A stretch of DNA of 64,000 bases from Pseudochrobactrum saccharolyticum (GTDB lineage: Bacteria; Pseudomonadota; Alphaproteobacteria; Rhizobiales; Rhizobiaceae), in NCBI RefSeq assembly GCF_008801715.1, contig NZ_VZPG01000001.1, forward strand, positions 682,001 through 746,000, read 5' to 3'. Under the pieces are notes generated by a model, which searched no databases, was not told the origin of the DNA, and saw only the letters and a program-made list of their open reading frames with translations. This document shows, one piece after another, positions 27,867-36,985 of this stretch (position 1 is the first letter of the stretch; every line of letters starts with the position of its first letter). The position numbers were made by a program, and so were the translations under genes.

Positions 27867-28691
27867 TATGTTCCCCTGAAGATATTTGTTTTTTATTATC
27901 AGGCGCAGATCAGGCTCACCCACAGGATCAATTGAAAATACTTCGCCGCTTCCCTTCGGCAGAAATATCGGATCTGGTGGAAAAATGTCCGCTAAAATGG
28001 ATAATTCCGATAAAGCAGAAATATGTCAAGGGCTTTATTATAAAGAAATAATTTTTAGCATTATAATCAACGACTATAAACAACAGTCCTTAAAATGCAA
28101 AGCAAATCAAAATTGCATTTGATTTAACATCATAATTTTATTGATGAATTTTGCCAGAGAATATTTTTTCAGTCACGCCTGATTTACGCAGGAGAATTGA
28201 CAATTCTGCTCTGCGCAACCCAAACTGAAAAAATCTTTTATAGCGGAATTCTTCCGCAGCTTCCGCTTCTGCACAGCTCAACAATGAGACCGGATAATTC
28301 TCGCAGAGAGAATCTCCTGACCTGCATGCGCCATTTCGACGCAAATTAAACCATCTGTACAAAAATCTAAGACAAACGCCCTGAGGTCGCCGATTGCAGG
28401 GAAAACGGTTGCAGGCAGGCAAGTTATTGAATTGCAGTAAATTTTATGCAGCACATAGGACAAGCACAAAAACGGTATCATGAGTTACAAGCCTGATCCG
28501 CTGTCCGGCAGCATTCCCGCGAAAAGGGGTTGGGTTCCCGCGACTGATACTATATGAAGTCCTTACAACTTTAGATCTAACTCAATTAGGCAATACTTCA
28601 ATTGCTAATTGTCCCGATCTTAATCACTTCGTATTAATTTATTCAGTTTATACGTTCCTGTGTCACGGCATCGGAACAAAGGTTCACACGA
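27867..28691. other. 825-base intergenic region, divergent promoters, AT-rich
   Basis: No convincing gene is seen; the open frames here lack family features and good start sites. The part near 28000-28140 is clearly AT-rich and probably holds the promoter of the minus-strand cluster. Small inverted repeats are present: AGAATTG/CAATTCT at 28193-28207 and GCGGAA/TTCCGC near 28240. A segment near 28477-28552 begins GTATCA, ends TGATAC, and contains TTCCCGCGA twice; it could fold but matches no riboswitch I recognise. Confidence 0.5.
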
Positions 28692-29069
28692 ATGCAACTC
28701 TTCTCCGCAAAGATCCTCGCGGGTCACCGTAATCGCATGCCTTTCAAATCCACAACACTCGCTCTTACAGCCGTTCTGGCTGGCAGTCTGGCCATTGCCG
28801 GATGCAGCACTGGCTATAATGTTGCTGAAACACAGGCAACGTCTGTCACCAAAGTCGGTTATGGCCTGCCTGCAAAAACCACTGCCATCGCCAAAGCAGA
28901 TGATATGCAAGCCCCGCGCACGCAACGTGCACCGCGTGTTGCTGCTACCAAAACAGTGACATCTTCAAAATCAGTCAGAGTGGCTTCCGCAAATTATCTG
29001 GGACGTGCGCCTTATATCTGCACACCAAGCGGTTTCGGCAGCAAAACACGCTGCTTTAACAGAAGCTGA
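28692..29069 (+). CDS. Small putative lipoprotein
   Basis: 125 aa from ATG 28692 (AAAGG about ten bases upstream), or 110 aa from ATG 28737, which gives a more standard signal: MPFKSTTLALTAVL, then a lipobox ending IAGC. After the lipidated Cys comes a Thr/Ala/Lys-rich, probably disordered stretch, then a short Cys-containing end (PYICTPSGFGSKTRCF) of a type seen in small Rhizobiales proteins. The function is unknown; it should be anchored in the cell envelope. The gene converges on the DUF995 gene with a shared terminator. Confidence 0.75.
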   Translation: MQLFSAKILAGHRNRMPFKSTTLALTAVLAGSLAIAGCSTGYNVAETQATSVTKVGYGLPAKTTAIAKADDMQAPRTQRAPRVAATKTVTSSKSVRVASANYLGRAPYICTPSGFGSKTRCFNRS

Positions 29070-29098
29070 CGGCAAACAAGATATCTGCCGCCAGCTTC
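29062..29098. terminator. Bidirectional terminator hairpin
   Basis: GAAGCTG plus CGGCA pair with TGCCG plus CAGCTTC around an 11-base loop, with one A-C mismatch. It overlaps the stop codon of the lipoprotein gene and lies before the end of the convergent DUF995 gene. T-runs are weak. Confidence 0.6.
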
Positions 29099-29102
29099 AT
29101 AG

Positions 29103-29624
29103 TCAGTTGGATGCCATAGCCGGCATCATGCGGTCCAGTTGTCTGCTCACATAATCACCCCGGCGGAATTTGGTGATTTCATCACCTTTTCTTGCCGGTG
29201 CGTGTTTGAAAATATACCAGTCACCATTCGGCTCTTTTCGTTGATAAATAACGCCGTTCTTTTCGCGGTGGCTGAAGCAGGTTGTTGCCGGAAAACTGGT
29301 ACCTTTTTCATACCATGTCGCACGGAAACATAATTTTCCGGGATCGGTGATAAACCAGATCCCCTGACCGGCAGAAGCATTGCTGCCCCTGCCGGACCAT
29401 GCCTTGAATTGCCGTTTTGACACGGCAAAATAACCGGCGCCGTCTTTCCACATCCATGAATTATGGCTGTAAATCCGGTAAATTTCGGAACTGCTGAGTG
29501 GCTTAGCCGTGTCTGCACCTGACGCTGTCTGAGCCGCTGCCGGAGCTGCAAGACCAGCGGAAACGCTCAAACCCAATCCGCCGGCTACCGCTATTATAAG
29601 TGTCATTGCACGAAACATTGACAT
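29103..29624 (-). CDS. DUF995-family exported protein, copy 1
   Basis: 173 aa with a Sec signal (MTLIIAVAGGLGLSVSAG, cleavage near AAPAAA). The mature part shows the DUF995 pattern: a SSSEIYRIYSHNSWMWKDG start, conserved tryptophans, two cysteines (GKLCFRATWY and TTCFSHR) that could form a disulfide, and WYIFKH near the end. GGAGG precedes ATG 29624. The family is mainly rhizobial and has no known function. A second copy lies at 30628-31224, and the two flank a GH26-like gene, which ties them to the polysaccharide locus. Confidence 0.85.
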   Translation of the reverse strand: MSMFRAMTLIIAVAGGLGLSVSAGLAAPAAAQTASGADTAKPLSSSEIYRIYSHNSWMWKDGAGYFAVSKRQFKAWSGRGSNASAGQGIWFITDPGKLCFRATWYEKGTSFPATTCFSHREKNGVIYQRKEPNGDWYIFKHAPARKGDEITKFRRGDYVSRQLDRMMPAMASN

Positions 29625-29655
29625 AATCGCCTCCCTCACGCTCAGACAGCGTGGT

Positions 29656-30612
29656 TCAGTTGGTTGGTGTATTCACAACGCGCCATTCAGGCTTCCCGAA
29701 ACCGTTCGCCCATGGATAAACTTCACGGTCATTGAAATAAACCACGGTTTTCAGTTCAGGAAATTCCGGATGAGCCTTGGCAACATTCTCAGCCCAGTTC
29801 CGGTCATATGCGGCATCGCCGTCATAGCCCAGCTCGGCCACCCAGATCGGTTTGCCGAAGCCTTTTACACGGTCATAGCCCGGTGCCAGACGTTCAGAGA
29901 AAGTCTGATCCCCGCCCTTGGTTGCACGGTCATATTTTTGGTAACCGAAGACGGAAAGCCCAACAATATCAACATAGTCATCGCCGGGATAAAAGGCCTG
30001 AAGCCCCTCATTGCCTTTTGGTGACCACATATATTTGGCATTTGGCAGACTTTCTTTGCATACACGCACCATACGCTGATACGCCTTTACATATTCATCG
30101 GGCTGCCAATGCGCCCAGGTAAACTGGTTATCCGTTTCATCCATTTCCTGCGCCCAACGGATAATAACCGGACTTTTCAGTTTTGCCGCTTCTGTGCAGA
30201 CCTTTGCCATATACACATCCCGCTCTCCTTTCAGAATGCTCTGCAAAAGCTGCGGTGAGGAAATACGCCAATCCGGCGACCACGACCATGGCTCGACTGA
30301 AATCAACAATGTGCGGCCGCGTTTGAGCGCGTAATCATCGGCAAGTGCCAATGATCCCAGCTCAACATCTTCCCATGGCAGAAACAGATGTTCGATTTTT
30401 GAATTCTTGTCATCACCGAAATCGCCATGCGGGTCATAAGCACCAAAGCCTATAGAGGATGGTGTTATCACCGGACGTTTCGTGGACGGCTGATCCTGAG
30501 TTGCTGACATCTCGTTAGGGATACCAAGCGGAGTGCTGCTTGCGGCATGAGCAGTACCGGACAACATGACCCCGACGAATGACAATGCAATAATTTTGGA
30601 TATCCTATCCAT
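29656..30612 (-). CDS. Exported GH26-like glycoside hydrolase
   Basis: 318 aa with a Sec signal (IIALSFVGVMLSGTAHA). The core looks like a TIM-barrel endo-glycanase of the GH26/mannanase type: IIRWAQEMDET near residue 155 offers the acid/base Glu and PIWVAELGYDG near 265 the nucleophile Glu, with an EPWSWSPDW aromatic patch near 107. It should act in the periplasm or outside on a polysaccharide. In synthase-dependent exopolysaccharide systems a periplasmic hydrolase or lyase commonly trims or releases the product, and the nearby GT2 suggests that role here. Family assignment is by motif only. Confidence 0.8.
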   Translation of the reverse strand: MDRISKIIALSFVGVMLSGTAHAASSTPLGIPNEMSATQDQPSTKRPVITPSSIGFGAYDPHGDFGDDKNSKIEHLFLPWEDVELGSLALADDYALKRGRTLLISVEPWSWSPDWRISSPQLLQSILKGERDVYMAKVCTEAAKLKSPVIIRWAQEMDETDNQFTWAHWQPDEYVKAYQRMVRVCKESLPNAKYMWSPKGNEGLQAFYPGDDYVDIVGLSVFGYQKYDRATKGGDQTFSERLAPGYDRVKGFGKPIWVAELGYDGDAAYDRNWAENVAKAHPEFPELKTVVYFNDREVYPWANGFGKPEWRVVNTPTN

Positions 30613-30627
30613 TGCCTTTCTCCTGCA

Positions 30628-31224
30628 TTAATTTGTACCGTTCGGAGCCTGTGCAGAGAACGGTTGCTGTTTGGCATCTGCCTGTTGCGTGAACGGCTGC
30701 AGCTTTGCCAGCTGAGCGCTCACCGTGTCTTCAGCAATGAGTTTTTTGAACTCATCACTGTCTGCGGCCTTGGCATGTTTAAAAACATACCAGCTGCCGG
30801 AAGGTTCTTTTTTCTGATAAATCGTGTCTTCATAAATACGGTGGCGGAAACAGGTTTTATTGGCCTGTTTTGTCTGTACGCCATGCCATTCAGCTTTCAG
30901 ACACATCAGCCCCGTATCACTCAGCACCCACCGCCCTTCAGCCCAGCGGGTATCATTCCCTGAGCCTGACCAGCCGATAAAGGTGCGGTCTTTTTCCTGC
31001 ATACGGCCTGCGCCGTCCGGCCATTGCCAGGTTTTATTCCGGTAAAGCACATAGAGCTCTGCAGCGGACATTGCTCTTGCCTGTGCGGGCACTTTGACCG
31101 GTTCTGCGGCACCGGCCGGTATAACGGGCACACCCGTCATTGTCAGTGCGGCCAGCATAACACTAAATCTGCGTAAGCCTGCACCATATTTCTGAATTCT
31201 GGTCTTGTTGTTATCTCTGCTCAT
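30628..31224 (-). CDS. DUF995-family exported protein, copy 2
   Basis: 198 aa, paralogue of the protein encoded at 29103-29624. It shares the SAAELYVLYRNKTWQWPDG start, the Cys pair (GLMCLKAEWH, KTCFRHR) and the QKKEPSGSWYVFKHAK end. The N-terminal half-basic signal region (RRFSVMLAALTMTGVPVIP) suggests export. A Gln-rich tail of about 20 residues follows the domain. The ATG overlaps the stop of the UDP-glucose dehydrogenase gene by four bases, so it belongs to the polysaccharide operon. Confidence 0.83.
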   Translation of the reverse strand: MSRDNNKTRIQKYGAGLRRFSVMLAALTMTGVPVIPAGAAEPVKVPAQARAMSAAELYVLYRNKTWQWPDGAGRMQEKDRTFIGWSGSGNDTRWAEGRWVLSDTGLMCLKAEWHGVQTKQANKTCFRHRIYEDTIYQKKEPSGSWYVFKHAKAADSDEFKKLIAEDTVSAQLAKLQPFTQQADAKQQPFSAQAPNGTN

Positions 31225-32669
31225 AGCCTGCTTCTCCCTGCTGTTCCGGCTTTTCCATCATTGCCGGTGTGAAGCCTGCCTCTTACGCCCCCTCCTGCCG
31301 TTACAGCAGACTTTGCTTCCTTCTCTGCCAGAGCGGCAGAATGTGTTTCCTTGTTATTTCGGACCGGTTTACCAATCATCGTGATACGGAAACCCGCTGC
31401 TTCTGCACTTTCCTGAGAAACTGCATTGCGCAGATCAACAAGAACGGGTGCGTTCATGAGTTTTCTCAAGCGGGTCAGATCCAGCCTGCGGATACAATCC
31501 CATTCTGTCACGATGACAACAGCATCTGCATTGCGTGCGCATTCATAAGGATCATCAATCAAAGCCACATCATCCAGCATCTGCGCGGCATTCGGCATAC
31601 CCACCGGATCAAAAGCGCGGATCGTTGCCCCGAAACGCTGCAAAGTCTCGATCAGAGGAACCGACGGTGCCTCACGCATATCATCCGTATCCGGCTTGAA
31701 TGTCAGACCGAGAACCGCGATGGTCAGCCCGTCCACATCGCCGCCGACAGCATCAAGCACTTTCAGCGCCATTTTGCGTTTGCGTGCTTCATTTGCTGTT
31801 ACGGTTTCCTCGACTACCCGCAAGGCTACGCCGTAATCCTGAGCGGTACGCAACAGAGCCAGCGTATCTTTCGGGAAGCAGGAACCGCCATAGCCGGGAC
31901 CTGCATTCAGGAAGCTGGAGCCGATGCGCCGGTCAAGACCAATACCCAGCGCCAGATCACTGATATCACTGCCTGCCAGTTCGCACAGGTCGGCCAGTTC
32001 ATTCATAAAGGTAATCTTGGTCGCCAGAAATGCATTAGCGGCATATTTAATCAGCTCGGATGTGCGCCGTCTGGTAACCACAACCGGCACATCATGCGGT
32101 GCAAAAACATCGCGATAAAGCTGCATCAGCACGGTCTGTGCATGCATATCCTCAACACCGATCACCACACGATCAGGCTTCAGAAAATCGGGGATGGCTG
32201 CGCCTTCACGCAGGAATTCAGGATTGGAGGCGACCGAATAGCTGCCGCGTCGGCGCACCGAGCCGATAATCTTGTCAACCGCATCGCCGGTGCCGACCGG
32301 CACAGTGGACTTCACCGCGACCACTGCACCTTCCGCCAGATGCGGTGCGATTTCCTTGGCAGCCATATAGACGAATGACAGATCCGCATCGCCGTGTCCG
32401 GCGCGCGCCGGTGTGCCGACAGCGATAAACACAATATCCGCATCTTTGACCGCTGCTGCCAGATCACAGGTGAAAGACAAACGTCCCGCCTGATGATATT
32501 TGCTGACCAGCCCGTCCAGCTCCGGTTCGTAAATCGGCAGGATGCCCTGATTAAGTCCGGCTATTTTTGCAGCGTTCTTATCGACACAGATAACGTCATT
32601 GCCCCAATGTGCAAAACAGGTGCCGCTGACGAGGCCGACATATCCGGTTCCTATCATCGTGATTTTCAT
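31221..32669 (-). CDS. UDP-glucose 6-dehydrogenase with C-terminal extension
   Basis: Oxidises UDP-glucose to UDP-glucuronate with 2 NAD+. The 482-aa product has the NAD motif GTGYVGLVSGTCFAH at the start, the catalytic Cys in YGGSCFPKD near residue 260, and the VLGLTFKPDTDD block near 318. The family core ends near FRITMIGKP (about residue 432); about 50 further residues are Gly/Ala/Lys-rich and probably disordered, which is longer than usual. ATG 32669 is chosen; a TTG three codons upstream is possible. UDP-glucuronate would feed the UDP-xylose synthase and/or the polymer itself. Confidence 0.92.
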   Translation of the reverse strand: MKITMIGTGYVGLVSGTCFAHWGNDVICVDKNAAKIAGLNQGILPIYEPELDGLVSKYHQAGRLSFTCDLAAAVKDADIVFIAVGTPARAGHGDADLSFVYMAAKEIAPHLAEGAVVAVKSTVPVGTGDAVDKIIGSVRRRGSYSVASNPEFLREGAAIPDFLKPDRVVIGVEDMHAQTVLMQLYRDVFAPHDVPVVVTRRRTSELIKYAANAFLATKITFMNELADLCELAGSDISDLALGIGLDRRIGSSFLNAGPGYGGSCFPKDTLALLRTAQDYGVALRVVEETVTANEARKRKMALKVLDAVGGDVDGLTIAVLGLTFKPDTDDMREAPSVPLIETLQRFGATIRAFDPVGMPNAAQMLDDVALIDDPYECARNADAVVIVTEWDCIRRLDLTRLRKLMNAPVLVDLRNAVSQESAEAAGFRITMIGKPVRNNKETHSAALAEKEAKSAVTAGGGVRGRLHTGNDGKAGTAGRSRL

Positions 32670-32710
32670 GATCTGCAACGCCCTGAGGCGCCTCCCTGTT
32701 ATAATTTCCT

Positions 32711-32812
32711 AGAGCATGTCAGTTTTGACTAAATCCGATGAAATGCTCTATCTCTTTGTTTTTACGCGTATCTTATCCGAAAACCGGTTCCCGCTTTTCG
32801 GGATACGCTCTA
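32711..32812. repeat. AGAGC-ended palindromic repeat (long class) at GT2 stop codon
   Basis: About 101 bases from AGAGCATGTC to GGGATACGCTCTA. It contains GCTCTATCTCTTTGT, GCGTATCTTATCC and a CCGAAAA/TTTTCGG stem, all shared with other copies. The last bases CTA, read on the minus strand, are the TAG stop codon of the glycosyltransferase gene, so the element supplies that stop. It lies between the GT2 and UDP-glucose dehydrogenase genes of one operon. Confidence 0.85.
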
Positions 32813-34663
32813 ATCTTCCGATATGTTTGCTGATGTGTCTGAGCGCCAATGCGGGCTGAATGTGGTTATGCGCAGCGATTGTCCGCCGACACCGGCACCG
32901 GCTGCCGAATAACGTTCTTCGAAAAGCCGGACATGTTTTGCGCCCAAGGCAAGCACTTCGAGGCTTTCACGTCCCCGTTCAAAAGTTGCAAATCCGGGCA
33001 GAATGATAAGGGTCAGAATGGTCGCCAATAGAACCGGACGATAATAGCGTGTGGTCATACGCACTTTGTTCTCCACGCTGTGCCGGACAAGCACCACGAT
33101 CATCAGCACCGCATAAATCACACTGTTGAAAATGGCGAAGAGATAAAATCCGCGGCTTTCACCGGCATCAGACACCAAAAGCACAGCAAAAACAGAACCA
33201 AGCGCAATGATTGCATAAGGCACCAAGACCCTGAAAGGCAGTGGATCAACCTCGGATGTTCCCTTCGGCGTAACGCGGAAGTCAACAAAAGATCCGGTCA
33301 TCCAGTCGCGCAATGCCGCAAGTGTTCCTGCCAGTGCCCAAGGCCAGCGGGCAAGCAGAAAGAGTATGCCTTCCCAGCTCAGAATTTGACTATTTACAGG
33401 TCTGAATGTTCCGGTTGCCCGCCAGCGATAGGCGAAAACCAGAAGGATCAGCGACATCGGCAGAAAATGCGTCAAAAATTCAGGATATGTGACAGCAACA
33501 AAAGGCTTACCGCGAATGAGCGCAATAACCGGCATGGCAAAGAGTATTGCAGTCAGTAGCGAAGACAGCGGATACCAAAATTGTGAGAACAAAAATGAAA
33601 ACCGCAAACGGGGTGTCAGGCGCGGGATCAGATCCGGCGAATATTGCAGCAGGATCATTACAATGCTGCGTGCCCACTGAAATTCCTGCGTAATCAGGTC
33701 GCCGAAAGTGCGCGGGCCATCGCCATGCGCAATGGCATCAATCGCATGGACACCACGCCAGCCATAGGCATTCATCATCAGCGTTGTGGAATGGTCTTCA
33801 GCCAGTTCCGGTCCGAGCCCGCCGATTTCCCTGAGTGCCACAGTACGCACGGCATAATGAGAACCGATACACATCGGTGCGAAACCGCCGCTATAGCCTG
33901 CTTGTAAGCATCCATGAAAATTCGCTTCTGCAATGAGACGCCCGCGTGCCGACCAGCTTTCCGCAGCATTGCGGTCACAAATACTGGGTGCGGAAACATA
34001 ACCAACAGCAGGATCGGCGAAAGGCCGCAACATCTGCCAGAGATAATCCGGTTCAGGCACATGATCGGCATCAAGCTGCGCAACAAAATCATAGCGCTCA
34101 TAGCCGTAATGATCATAGAAAAACGCAAGATTGCCTTCCTTGCAGCGTGTACGGCGCGGCCATGTCTGCCGGTGATAATCGGCGCGGCCTTTGCGTGTTG
34201 ATACGAAAACTCCGTGTTCACGGCACCATGCCAGTGTTTCCGGTGACGGATCTTCATCCGCAAGCCAGGTATCATGCGGCTGTGTCTGCGCCAGCATCGC
34301 CAGCAGTGTTTCAGCAACAATGGGAAACGGCTCTGACGGCGCTTTGGTCACAACCATAGCGATCCGGCTGTTCTGCGGTATACGCAAAGCACCGACAGGC
34401 TTTACCGCAAAGTAAAACATGACCAGAAAATAAGCAGGAATCAATGTTAGCCATGCCAGCGCCGCGGTTGTGATAATCGTTCCGAAAGTGCTCACATGAT
34501 GCTCAGGCTGCAGCCACCAGACCCAGAAATAGATGAAAGCTGCCAGCCATATGGCAACACCGGCAATATATTCTGTCCGTCTGTAGCCCTGAAATACGGA
34601 TACCAGCAGTGGTTCACCATTCAGAGTGAAGGACTTCTGTCTGTTGATGGCAGAACGTGTCAT
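32810..34663 (-). CDS. Membrane glycosyltransferase family 2 (cellulose-synthase-like)
   Basis: 617-aa processive-type GT2. Two membrane segments lie near residues 30-75, and the catalytic domain has a nucleotide-sugar DxD (QLDADHVPEPDY), a later acceptor-base region (LAEDHSTTL) and QEFQWARS, which occupies the place of the QxxRW signature but has Gln for the Arg. Several membrane segments follow (about residues 355-420 and 470-560). No PilZ domain is visible, so direct c-di-GMP control is not indicated. It probably polymerises and exports a polysaccharide from UDP-sugars made by its neighbours. The start overlaps galE by four bases; the stop codon comes from a repeat element. Confidence 0.88.
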   Translation of the reverse strand: MTRSAINRQKSFTLNGEPLLVSVFQGYRRTEYIAGVAIWLAAFIYFWVWWLQPEHHVSTFGTIITTAALAWLTLIPAYFLVMFYFAVKPVGALRIPQNSRIAMVVTKAPSEPFPIVAETLLAMLAQTQPHDTWLADEDPSPETLAWCREHGVFVSTRKGRADYHRQTWPRRTRCKEGNLAFFYDHYGYERYDFVAQLDADHVPEPDYLWQMLRPFADPAVGYVSAPSICDRNAAESWSARGRLIAEANFHGCLQAGYSGGFAPMCIGSHYAVRTVALREIGGLGPELAEDHSTTLMMNAYGWRGVHAIDAIAHGDGPRTFGDLITQEFQWARSIVMILLQYSPDLIPRLTPRLRFSFLFSQFWYPLSSLLTAILFAMPVIALIRGKPFVAVTYPEFLTHFLPMSLILLVFAYRWRATGTFRPVNSQILSWEGILFLLARWPWALAGTLAALRDWMTGSFVDFRVTPKGTSEVDPLPFRVLVPYAIIALGSVFAVLLVSDAGESRGFYLFAIFNSVIYAVLMIVVLVRHSVENKVRMTTRYYRPVLLATILTLIILPGFATFERGRESLEVLALGAKHVRLFEERYSAAGAGVGGQSLRITTFSPHWRSDTSANISED

Positions 34664-35646
34664 GATCTCGCCTCCAGTCCGAAGAAAGGAGCCGCAGTCC
34701 GGACAATTGTTTCCAAATCCGAATATTGCGGTTCAAAACCAAGCATATGGCGCGCAAGAGCGGGATCGGCATAAAGAGCCGGCGGGTCACCTGCGCGACG
34801 CGGACGAATAATGATGGGAACCGGACGGCCGGTTATCTTGTCGATCGTATTGAGAATTTCGCGGATAGAGGAGCCGCGTCCTGTCCCGAGATTGACAGCA
34901 AGATTGTCACCGCCACCAGCAAGATAATCGTAAGCCAGAACATGGGCGCGGGCGAGATCAGTGACATGAATATAGTCCCGCACACAGGTGCCGTCCTCAG
35001 TGTCATAATCATCTCCGAAAATCTCAAGCTGTGCGATTTTTCCGGCTGCTGCCAGCAACGCGCGGGGGATGAGATGGGTTTCCGGATCATGCCACTCTCC
35101 CAGTTCACCTTCCGGATCAGCACCGCAGGCATTGAAATAGCGTAAAGCCACATAGCGCAGCCCGAAAGCGGAGGCATAATCAGCCAGCATATGTTCAGCA
35201 ATCAGCTTGGTCTGACCATAAGGGCTGACAGGGATCTGAGCGGCAGTTTCCGCAACCGGCAAATTTGCCGGCACGCCATAAGTGGCGCAACTCGAAGAAA
35301 AGATCACCTTATCCAGCCCTGTCTCGCGACAGGCATCCAGTAAAGACAAAGTTCCGCAGACATTATTACGGTAATATTTTGCAGGGTCTGTGACGGATTC
35401 CCCGACATAGGCGGACGCGGCAAAATGAATAACAGCAACCGGCATATAACGCAGGATCGTTTCCGTCAGCAGCATCGTGTCCAGAATATCGGCCTGAACA
35501 AGAGGGCCATAGCGCACGGAAGACCGGTGCCCAGTGGACAAATTGTCATAAACAACCGGCTCAATACCCCGAAACTTCAGAAGCTTGGCTGTATGGCTCC
35601 CGATATAACCGGCACCGCCCGTAATCAGAATGCGCTTTGCTGTCAT
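34660..35646 (-). CDS. galE: UDP-glucose 4-epimerase
   Basis: SDR-family enzyme of 328 aa that interconverts UDP-glucose and UDP-galactose. GGAGYIGSH at the N-terminus binds NAD; the catalytic Ser/Tyr/Lys are visible in SSSCATYG and SPYGQTK near residues 118-146; the C-terminal [12 protein letters not shown] matches GalE proteins. It overlaps both neighbours by four bases (ATGA). Use on UDP-glucuronate or UDP-xylose cannot be excluded given the context. Confidence 0.92.
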   Translation of the reverse strand: MTAKRILITGGAGYIGSHTAKLLKFRGIEPVVYDNLSTGHRSSVRYGPLVQADILDTMLLTETILRYMPVAVIHFAASAYVGESVTDPAKYYRNNVCGTLSLLDACRETGLDKVIFSSSCATYGVPANLPVAETAAQIPVSPYGQTKLIAEHMLADYASAFGLRYVALRYFNACGADPEGELGEWHDPETHLIPRALLAAAGKIAQLEIFGDDYDTEDGTCVRDYIHVTDLARAHVLAYDYLAGGGDNLAVNLGTGRGSSIREILNTIDKITGRPVPIIIRPRRAGDPPALYADPALARHMLGFEPQYSDLETIVRTAAPFFGLEARS

Positions 35647-36695
35647 CTGGCCATCTCCCGTAATCTGTTGCCGGAGAGGCTCAGACGGCTGTCAAAATAG
35701 GTGATCGTCTTTTCCAGACCTTCGGTCAGCTGCACCTGCGGCTGCCAGCCCAGTTCACGCATTGCAAGCGAGATATCAGGACGGCGCTGACGCGGGTCAT
35801 CGACAGGCAGCGGATGATGAACAATACGCGAGCGTGAACCTGTCAGATCAATCACGATCTTCGCCAGTTCACCGATCATAAACTCACCGGGATTGCCCAG
35901 ATTAACCGGTCCTGTCACCGATGCATCGGCCGCCATCAGGCGGACAAAACCTTCGATCAGGTCATCCACATAGCAGAAAGAACGGGTCTGCTTGCCGTCA
36001 CCGTAAATCGTAATGTCCTCGCCCTTCAGCGCCTGAACAATAAAATTGGAGACCACACGTCCGTCGTCCGGTCGCATATTCGGGCCGAAAGTATTGAAAA
36101 TCCTGACGATCTTTATTTCGGTGTCATAGGCTTTGTGGAAGTCGAAAAACAGGGTTTCCGCACAGCGCTTTCCCTCATCATAGCAGGAGCGCGGGCCGAA
36201 CGGATTGACATTGCCCCAATAGGTTTCAACCTGTGGATGAATATGCGGATCACCGTAAACCTCGGATGTTGACGCCTGAAAAATGCGGGCATTATAGCGG
36301 GCAGCCAGTGTCAGCAGATTATACGCGCCCAGCACGCTGGTCAGCGTTGTATGTACAGGATCGGCCTGATAATGCGGCGGTGATGCGGGACAAGCGAGAT
36401 TGTAAATCTCATCCGCTTCCAGATCGAACGGCTCAACAATATCATGATCAATAACACTGAAAGTGTCATAGCCAAGCAGATGCATAATATTCTGCTTGCT
36501 GCCGGTCGAGAAATTATCAACGCAGATAACCCGATGGCCTGAACGGAGGAGACGCTCACAGAGATGCGAACCGAGAAAACCGGCTCCGCCTGTAACAATA
36601 ATCTGCTTATGTAATATATCCGACTGAACAGCATAAAGCTCACGTACAGGTGTTCTGCCAGACTGATTACCAATATGTTGATTAAGTTCACTCAT
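35643..36695 (-). CDS. UDP-glucuronate decarboxylase / UDP-xylose synthase (SDR)
   Basis: 350-aa extended SDR. It has [15 protein letters not shown] near residue 38, the catalytic YDEGKR near 170, and the [21 protein letters not shown] segment typical of UXS proteins. It would convert UDP-glucuronate to UDP-xylose. ATG 36695 has GGAG six bases upstream and is preferred to the TTG/ATG at 36710. It is the first gene of the polysaccharide run; the AraC gene diverges from it across 290 bases. Confidence 0.9.
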   Translation of the reverse strand: MSELNQHIGNQSGRTPVRELYAVQSDILHKQIIVTGGAGFLGSHLCERLLRSGHRVICVDNFSTGSKQNIMHLLGYDTFSVIDHDIVEPFDLEADEIYNLACPASPPHYQADPVHTTLTSVLGAYNLLTLAARYNARIFQASTSEVYGDPHIHPQVETYWGNVNPFGPRSCYDEGKRCAETLFFDFHKAYDTEIKIVRIFNTFGPNMRPDDGRVVSNFIVQALKGEDITIYGDGKQTRSFCYVDDLIEGFVRLMAADASVTGPVNLGNPGEFMIGELAKIVIDLTGSRSRIVHHPLPVDDPRQRRPDISLAMRELGWQPQVQLTEGLEKTITYFDSRLSLSGNRLREMAR

Positions 36696-36985
36696 CTTCA
36701 ACTCCATCAAATTTATCTTTAAATCTGCATTGATGTAAAAAGAAATTTAATGAAATTACTTAAGTAAACTTACTAAAAATACTCAAAGTATAAGCAGAAT
36801 TTTAACGAAATTACTTTCATATACTATATACCGCTCTGTCAGAGGATTGTCGTTATCGCTGCATCCTGAAAATTATCATTTCGTACATTTCTTATTTGAT
36901 ATGATAAGATATTGCTTGAGGATGATGTGCTGAGAGATTTCACAGGCTTTCACTGCTAAGAGATGCAGTGGACGGGAGGAACCGG
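36696..36985. promoter_or_regulatory. Divergent promoter region, EPS operon and araC-type gene
   Basis: 290 bases, AT-rich from about 36710 to 36910, with no gene. It must contain the promoters of the minus-strand polysaccharide operon and the plus-strand AraC-family gene. I could not fix -35/-10 boxes or an operator with confidence. Confidence 0.5.

Noticed and set aside
28138-28481. Small minus-strand frames in the 27.9-28.7 kb gap
   Set aside because: Composition is not protein-like (Cys/Arg-rich), no good ribosome site, and no signal or domain is visible.
28477-28552. Cobalamin or other known riboswitch
   Set aside because: No B12-box or other known consensus could be matched, and the downstream gene is a small lipoprotein with no fitting role.
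31269-32378. 369-residue plus-strand frame opposite UDP-glucose dehydrogenase
   Set aside because: Shadow frame; the minus-strand gene has all catalytic motifs.
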